DNA of 10,919 nucleotides. Source: Planctomycetota bacterium. GTDB taxonomy: Bacteria; Planctomycetota; UBA1135; GCA-002686595. Both the position numbers and the translations under genes were made by a program. Each line of letters opens with the position of its first letter. Position 1 is the first letter of the stretch. This document shows, piece after piece, positions 6,900-10,919 of this stretch. The stretch lies in assembly GCA_013140785.1 (NCBI GenBank), contig JABFRZ010000305.1, positions 1 to 10,919 on the forward strand, read 5' to 3'. The notes below the pieces were generated by a model that saw only the letters and a program-made list of their open reading frames with translations, did not search any database and was not told the DNA's origin.

Positions 6900-7673
6900 T
6901 CAGTCGTACGGTTTGGCCAGGAAGCGCTTCAGGCGCTCGTTCTCGTTCTCCAGGAACTCTTCGGGCGTGCCCTCGGCGAACACGCGTCCCTGGTCGATCA
7001 GCACCACGCGGTCGGCCACCACGAGGATGCACGAAACCAGGTGCGTGATCACGATCGAGGTGATCGACAGGCGCTCGGCCAGGTCCCGGATGAGATGGTT
7101 GACCGACATCGAGATCTCCGGGTCGAGGCCCGTGTTGGGCTCGTCGTAGAAGACGATCTCTGGGTCCGTCACCAGGGCGCGCGCCAGACCGACGCGCTTG
7201 CGCATGCCGCCCGAGAGCTCGGGCGGCCGGAGGTCCCAGGTCCCGTGCATCTGCACCAGGGCCAGCTTGGCCTCCACTCGTTCGCGGATCTCGGATTCCG
7301 GCAGGGCCGTGTTCTCGCGCAGCGGGAGGGCCACGTTCTCGCCCACGCTGAGCCAGTTGATCAAGGCGCCGTCCTGGAACAGGTAGCCCATGCGCCGGCG
7401 CAGCGCGATCAGGTCGTCGCGCTCGATCGTGGCCATGTCGTGACCCTCGACCAGCACGCGTCCGCTGTCGGGGTGCAGCAGGCCCACCGCGTGGCGCAGC
7501 GTGACCGACTTGCCGATGCCCGACGGCCCCATGATGGCCAGCGTCTCGCCACGTCGCACCGTCAGGTCGAGATCGTGCAGCACGACCTTCGAGCCGAAGC
7601 GCTTGCACACCTGCTCGTAGCGGATGACGACCTCGCTGCTCTGCGTCCGGACGTCGCTGGGCTGAGCCGTCAT
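6900..7673 (-). CDS. mlaF: MlaF-like ABC transporter ATPase
   Basis: This is the cytoplasmic ATPase that drives the MlaE-type lipid transporter. The 257-residue protein carries Walker A GPSGIGKS (49-56), Q-loop Gln100 in YLFQDG, signature LSGGMRKRVGLARA (153-166), Walker B IVFYDE with catalytic Glu178, D-loop NTGLDP (180-185) and switch His211 in ITH. The GALINWLSVGENVALPLRE segment (102-120) and TSIVITH are typical of the MlaF branch. All catalytic residues are intact. Its ATG overlaps the mlaE stop by four bases (ATGA), so translation is probably coupled, and mlaD follows after 18 bp. The residue after the H-loop His is Leu rather than the more usual Asp, a small deviation. Confidence 0.96.
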   Translation of the reverse strand: MTAQPSDVRTQSSEVVIRYEQVCKRFGSKVVLHDLDLTVRRGETLAIMGPSGIGKSVTLRHAVGLLHPDSGRVLVEGHDMATIERDDLIALRRRMGYLFQDGALINWLSVGENVALPLRENTALPESEIRERVEAKLALVQMHGTWDLRPPELSGGMRKRVGLARALVTDPEIVFYDEPNTGLDPEISMSVNHLIRDLAERLSITSIVITHLVSCILVVADRVVLIDQGRVFAEGTPEEFLENENERLKRFLAKPYD

Positions 7674-8455
7674 TTCTGGTAGAAAAACCAGGTCATGAAG
7701 TAGTTCAGCACGATCACGAGGATGATCGAGTCACGCACCGAGGAGCGGGTGGCGTTGCCCACGCCGAGCGCTCCGCCCTGGGCCAGGATCCCGGCCGCGC
7801 TCGACACGACCGCGATCACGATCCCGAACACGAACGACTTGAAGAGCCCGGTGTACACGTCCTTCGGCAGCCCGAAGAAGTGCGAAGGGTCCTGCAGCGA
7901 TTCGAGGGCGGTGTCGTAGTAGAGCTGCAGCCCGACGCCGAGCTGCGAACGCGCCACGAAGCCGCCGCCGACGATGCCGACCGTGTCGCACAGGACGGTG
8001 AGCGTCGGGCACAGGATCGCCAGCGCCACCACGCGTGGCATGACCAGGAAGCTCACGCGGTCGATCGAGAGCACCTCCAGCGCCGCCAGCTCCTCGCTGA
8101 CCGCCATGGTCCCGATCTCGGCCGCCACGGCGCTGCCCACGGCCGCCGCCAGGATCGTGGCCGTGATGAACGGGCCCATCTCGCGCGCCATCGAGAGCGC
8201 CACCAGCGTCCCGATCTGGTCCTGCTGGCCGATGCGCGCGAGTTCCAGGCCGGTCTGCAGCGAAACCACCATGCCCATCGAGAGCCCGACCAGCAGCACC
8301 ACGTGCACCACCTTGATCCCGCCCACGTACAGCTGCTCGGCGATCAGCGTGCGCCGCTTCCACACCGAAGGCAGCCGCAGGAGCACCTGACAGAACAGCT
8401 CCACGCGGTAGCCCGCGTCGTCGAAGGTGCTCCGGAACGTCTGGAGGAAGCGCAT
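7670..8455 (-). CDS. mlaE: MlaE-like ABC transporter permease
   Basis: MlaE is the inner-membrane permease of the intermembrane phospholipid transport system. The 261-residue protein has the normal length and about five membrane segments (near 46-70, 91-115, 138-160, 205-225 and 240-258). The best family signature is the central block AREMGPFITATILAAAVGSA (90-109), followed by AAEIGTMAVSEELAALEVLS (111-130) and MPRVVAL (139-145). Near the C-terminus GVGNATRSSVRDSIILVIVL (231-250) is also typical. The ATG at 8455 shares its A with the TGA of the upstream repeat lipoprotein gene (TGATG), and the stop overlaps the mlaF start, so the three genes look translationally coupled. The frame is open far upstream of this ATG, antisense-like extension that has no family support. 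Confidence 0.94.
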   Translation of the reverse strand: MRFLQTFRSTFDDAGYRVELFCQVLLRLPSVWKRRTLIAEQLYVGGIKVVHVVLLVGLSMGMVVSLQTGLELARIGQQDQIGTLVALSMAREMGPFITATILAAAVGSAVAAEIGTMAVSEELAALEVLSIDRVSFLVMPRVVALAILCPTLTVLCDTVGIVGGGFVARSQLGVGLQLYYDTALESLQDPSHFFGLPKDVYTGLFKSFVFGIVIAVVSSAAGILAQGGALGVGNATRSSVRDSIILVIVLNYFMTWFFYQK

Positions 8456-9945
8456 CAAAAGTAGGTGCGGCTCGCGGCCGCGCTGGCCGCTTGCGCGGGC
8501 CGCGGCCAGCCGGGGCCGGGGAAGGCCGGACGAAGCATGTCGAATCCATGCTCCGCGGTCACGCGCCAGCGCACGAGTCCGAAGAGGAGCGAGGTCTCGC
8601 GTACGGACTTGCCGCCGTCCGCGTAGCTGCGCCGCCCCCACAGACCGGAGAGCGAGCGCCGATCCTCGCCGCGCCCGCGCTCGCGCCGGTACAGGCCCAG
8701 GAACGCGCGCTCGCGCCGGAAGGCGGGCTCCTGTTCCCATTCCCAGATCCGGAAGAAGCCGGTTGCGTGGCGCGGCACGAGGTCGTTGCGCCAGAACGGG
8801 TCGAGTTCGAGCAGCGCGCCCGCGCGCCAGTCGTCCTGGCGCTCGCTGCGCAGCAGCGGCCACAGCTTGCGCCAGCTCGAGGTCTCGCCGCTCGCCTTCG
8901 AGCGCGCGTCGGAGCTCTGCCAGAAGGGGACGAGCGTGGCCGAATCGCGCTCGATCAGGGCATCGTCCTCGTGGCGCAAGTGCAGGAGCGGCCATAGGTA
9001 GCTGTGCGTCTCGAGCTGCTCGGTCCGGAGGTGCGAGTAGAACGGCCAGAAGCGCGTGCGCGCGGTGGTTGCCTCGGGCCCGCGCTGGATGCGCACGAGG
9101 AAGAACGGGAAGTCGAGGGCCCAGAAGCCGCTGCGCGGATCGCGCGCGAAGCCGAAGAACGGCCACAGCCCGGTCCAGGCCGCATACGTGCCGCGCTCCT
9201 TCTTCCCGAAGAACGGGAAGAGCATCCACGCCTTCTCGGGCTCTTCCCCGCCGCCGCCCAGGTTGTTGCGCTGCCAGTGGAAGAACGGCCACAAGACGTA
9301 GGTGCGGTCGTAGCGGCCCTCCCAGCGCGCGCGCCCGAACAGGGGGAACAGGTGCCAGCTCGATTCGCCGCCGCCGCTCGTCCAGCCGAAGAACGGCCAC
9401 AGAAAGTGGTGCGAGACGCGCCCCGCTCGATCTGCGCGCACGTAGAACGGCCAGAGCGCGAAGCGCAGGTCGTCGAAGGTCAGGAGGTCGACCAAGCGTC
9501 CGTAGAAGGGGAACCAGCCGCCGTGGGTCCCGTCGCCCGTCTTTTGCAGCAGGAAGCCCGGCAGCGTCAGCAAGAGACGCCGCGACGTTCCGTCCGGCTC
9601 GGGCCGGAACCAGGACGCGTACAGCGGCACGAGGTAGGAGAACCCCGTGCCGTCCACCTGCACGCGCGTGCGGCCCAGCGGGAACGGGTGTTCGGCCTCG
9701 AAGCTCCCGTCACGCTGCCGCTCGATGCCGTAGAGCGGGGCCAGCGTGCGCCACTCGAGGAAATCGCCTTCGTCGCGCCGATGCTGGCGGTAGAGCCCGC
9801 CCGCGATCTCGAGCAGGGTCCCGCCGTCGGCGGTCGCGACGCGCGTGTACAGCGGCGCGAGGTGCAGGTCGCTGTCCAGCGCGGCGCACGAGGCCAGCGC
9901 GAGCGCTCCCAACGCGACCCGGACCGGCACGAACCAGAGCGGCAT
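8455..9945 (-). CDS. Predicted lipoprotein with about twenty LWPFF-type repeats
   Basis: I do not recognise this 496-residue protein as a named family. It begins with a short signal peptide and the lipobox LASC, giving a lipidated Cys20; Ala21 at +2 would allow sorting to the outer membrane by the E. coli rule. The rest is repetitive: sixteen (L/F/W/D)-x-P-(F/L)-(F/Y/L/W) units with the prolines at 31, 70, 107, 146, 166, 184, 201, 220, 244, 262, 280, 301, 319, 340, 363 and 383. Spacing is 17-24 residues from 146 onward. Proline-free units continue at about 401, 417, 435 and 455. Each unit looks like a beta strand ending in aromatics plus a charged or glycine-rich turn. The C-terminal 25 residues are Ala/Pro-rich. 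It is the first gene of the mlaE-mlaF-mlaD operon, overlapping mlaE by one base, so a role in lipid transport or envelope maintenance is likely by context only. Confidence 0.88.
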   Translation of the reverse strand: MPLWFVPVRVALGALALASCAALDSDLHLAPLYTRVATADGGTLLEIAGGLYRQHRRDEGDFLEWRTLAPLYGIERQRDGSFEAEHPFPLGRTRVQVDGTGFSYLVPLYASWFRPEPDGTSRRLLLTLPGFLLQKTGDGTHGGWFPFYGRLVDLLTFDDLRFALWPFYVRADRAGRVSHHFLWPFFGWTSGGGESSWHLFPLFGRARWEGRYDRTYVLWPFFHWQRNNLGGGGEEPEKAWMLFPFFGKKERGTYAAWTGLWPFFGFARDPRSGFWALDFPFFLVRIQRGPEATTARTRFWPFYSHLRTEQLETHSYLWPLLHLRHEDDALIERDSATLVPFWQSSDARSKASGETSSWRKLWPLLRSERQDDWRAGALLELDPFWRNDLVPRHATGFFRIWEWEQEPAFRRERAFLGLYRRERGRGEDRRSLSGLWGRRSYADGGKSVRETSLLFGLVRWRVTAEHGFDMLRPAFPGPGWPRPAQAASAAASRTYF

Positions 9946-9953
9946 GGCATGAA

Positions 9954-9982
9954 GGGATAGAGAAGCGCGCGGGGAGACTCAA
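9954..9982 (-). promoter_or_regulatory. Candidate promoter of the lipoprotein-mlaEFD operon
   Basis: On the minus strand TTGAGT (9982-9977) and TATCCC (9959-9954) are spaced 17 bases apart and match four and three of six consensus positions. Transcription would begin only a few bases before the ATG at 9945, giving an almost leaderless mRNA, which would agree with the missing Shine-Dalgarno. The 91-bp gap between this gene and trpS must hold promoters for both directions. Weak support. Confidence 0.22.
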
Positions 9983-9994
9983 GCGGCGCACGGC

Positions 9995-10023
9995 TTGTTC
10001 GCCGCCGGGCCCGCTGGTACGGT
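9995..10023 (+). promoter_or_regulatory. Weak candidate promoter for trpS
   Basis: TTGTTC (9995-10000) and TACGGT (10018-10023) lie 17 bases apart, each with three of six consensus matches. Placement in the divergent gap just before trpS is the main argument; by motif alone it is little better than chance. Confidence 0.15.
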
Positions 10024-10026
10024 CGC

Positions 10027-10032
10027 GAGGAA
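10027..10032 (+). promoter_or_regulatory. Ribosome binding site of trpS
   Basis: GAGGAA lies four bases before the GTG at 10037. This is the only convincing Shine-Dalgarno sequence in front of the nine complete start sites of identified genes in the window, and it supports the GTG as the trpS start. Confidence 0.5.
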
Positions 10033-10036
10033 TCCC

Positions 10037-10919
10037 GTGACAGTAGTCCTCTCCGGCATCCAGTCCTCCGGACGCCTGCACTTCGGCAATTACTTCGGGG
10101 CGATCCGCCAGCACATCGCCCTGCAGGAGGAACCCGGCGAGCACTTCTATTTCATCGCCGACTACCACGCGCTCACCTCGAGCCGTGACCCGGCCGAGCT
10201 GCGCGACAACGCGTGCGAAGTGGCGCTCACCTATCTGGCGCTCGGCCTCGACCCCGCGCGTGCCACGCTCTTTCGCCAGAGCGACGTGCCCGAGGTGTGC
10301 GAGCTGGCCTGGCTGCTCGCCTGCGTGGCGCCGATGGGCCTGCTCGAGCGCGCGCACTCCTACAAGGACAAGCTCGCCAAGGGGCAGAAGGCGAGCGTGG
10401 GCCTGTTCACCTACCCGGTCCTGATGGCGGCCGACATCCTGGCCTACGGCTCGACCGAAGTTCCGGTCGGCAAGGACCAGCAGCAGCACGTCGAGATGAC
10501 CCAGGACATGGCGCAGTCCTTCAACCATCTCTACGGGCCGTGCCTGGTGGTGCCGAAACCGCGCATCCCGGCCGAGGAACACCTCGCCAAGGTGCCGGGC
10601 GTGGATGGCGAGAAGATGAGCAAGACCTACGGCAACTCGATCTGGATCTTCGAGGAGGGGAAGCTCCTCAGGAATGCCGTCAACCGGATCGTCACCGACA
10701 GCCGCCCGCCGGAGGAGCCCAAGGATCCCGAAGGCGTACTACTCTTGCGCTTCCTCGCCCTGTTCCTGACGGCGGCCGAGCTGGCCGAGTGGAGCCAGCG
10801 CGTGCGCTCCGGCGGTCCGACCGCTCCCGGCTACGGGCACCTGAAGGCGCGCCTGATCGAGGCCATCGACGCTACCTTCGGCCCGGCGCGCGCGCGCCGG
10901 GCCGAAGGTAGCGTCGATG
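10037..10919 (+). CDS. trpS: Tryptophanyl-tRNA synthetase, 3' end missing
   Basis: TrpRS activates tryptophan and loads it on tRNA-Trp; it is a class Ic, Rossmann-fold synthetase. The 294 residues present show the N-terminal SGIQSSGRLHFGNYFGAIRQ (6-25), where HFGN (15-18) is the HIGH motif, then FYFIADYHALT, the TYPVLMAADILAY block, VPVGKDQQQHVEMTQDMA and the KMSKT loop (193-197). The family is usually 320-340 residues, so about 30-45 C-terminal residues are missing. Start GTG gives the usual family N-terminus and has a GAGGAA site before it. The reading follows the family through ATFGPARARRAE, then turns to GSVD, which is the reverse complement of its own preceding bases: the last nine codons lie in the right arm of a terminal palindrome and may not be genuine. 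It is divergent from the lipoprotein-mla operon. Confidence 0.96.
   Translation, partial: MTVVLSGIQSSGRLHFGNYFGAIRQHIALQEEPGEHFYFIADYHALTSSRDPAELRDNACEVALTYLALGLDPARATLFRQSDVPEVCELAWLLACVAPMGLLERAHSYKDKLAKGQKASVGLFTYPVLMAADILAYGSTEVPVGKDQQQHVEMTQDMAQSFNHLYGPCLVVPKPRIPAEEHLAKVPGVDGEKMSKTYGNSIWIFEEGKLLRNAVNRIVTDSRPPEEPKDPEGVLLLRFLALFLTAAELAEWSQRVRSGGPTAPGYGHLKARLIEAIDATFGPARARRAEGSVD
10864..10919. repeat. 56-bp perfect palindrome at the window edge
   Basis: Bases 10864-10891 are exactly the reverse complement of 10892-10919, with no loop and no mismatch. The left arm is normal trpS coding sequence. The natural core is the GC-rich GGCGCGCGCGCC stretch, which could prime fold-back. The repeat ends exactly at the last base, as expected for an inverted-read or fold-back artefact at a contig end. 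Confidence 0.95.

Noticed and set aside
5305..7608. Open frame of 767 codons on the minus strand
   Set aside because: It runs through mlaF and mlaD in a shifted frame and then antisense to ribE. The composition is typical of an out-of-frame translation.
8456..9400. Upstream extension of mlaE to 9400
   Set aside because: The frame is open but reads Ala/Arg-rich noise over the lipoprotein gene; the MlaE family begins near the ATG at 8455, which is coupled to the upstream stop.
8427..10040. Open frame of 537 codons on the plus strand
   Set aside because: Arg/Ala/Ser-rich antisense reading of the repeat lipoprotein; the minus-strand frame has a signal peptide, lipobox and regular repeats.

Overview
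This window is strongly GC-rich bacterial chromosomal DNA from a Gram-negative organism. It carries a lipoprotein signal peptide, an Mla-type intermembrane lipid transporter and a single-chain SecDF. Almost all start codons lack a Shine-Dalgarno sequence (eight of the nine complete starts I checked). That, the single-chain SecDF and the general look of the proteins would suit Planctomycetota or a similarly diverged phylum, but this lineage guess is an inference. There are no tRNA or rRNA genes, CRISPR arrays or recognisable transposases.

Left end (1-519): a broken minus-strand DAHP synthase (first step of the shikimate pathway), lacking its start, about 125 central residues and its C-terminus, with a frameshift at the internal junction. 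A possible further minus-strand start overlaps its last stop codon and runs off the window.

Block 1 (520-4901, minus strand): trmD, rplS, secDF. These join tRNA modification (m1G37), ribosome assembly (L19) and the protein-export motor. The usual upstream partners rpsP and rimM are absent, so trmD is the first gene. A perfect 12-bp hairpin sits between rplS and secDF.

Block 2 (5111-5791, plus strand): a lone riboflavin synthase gene (ribE), divergent from trmD and overlapping by 29 bp the convergent end of the next block.

Block 3 (5763-9945, minus strand): a four-gene operon that is the most interesting part of the window. A 496-residue predicted lipoprotein built from about twenty short repeats centred on a Leu-Trp-Pro-Phe-Phe motif is followed by mlaE (permease), mlaF (ATPase) and mlaD (MCE protein). 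The first two junctions are overlapping stop/start codons and the third gap is 18 bp. The repeat lipoprotein is a candidate outer-membrane or periplasmic partner of the lipid transporter; I do not recognise it as a named family.

Right end (10037-10919, plus strand): trpS, tryptophanyl-tRNA synthetase, cut by the window end. The last 56 bases form a perfect palindrome with no loop, ending exactly at the window edge. This looks more like a fold-back assembly artefact than biology.
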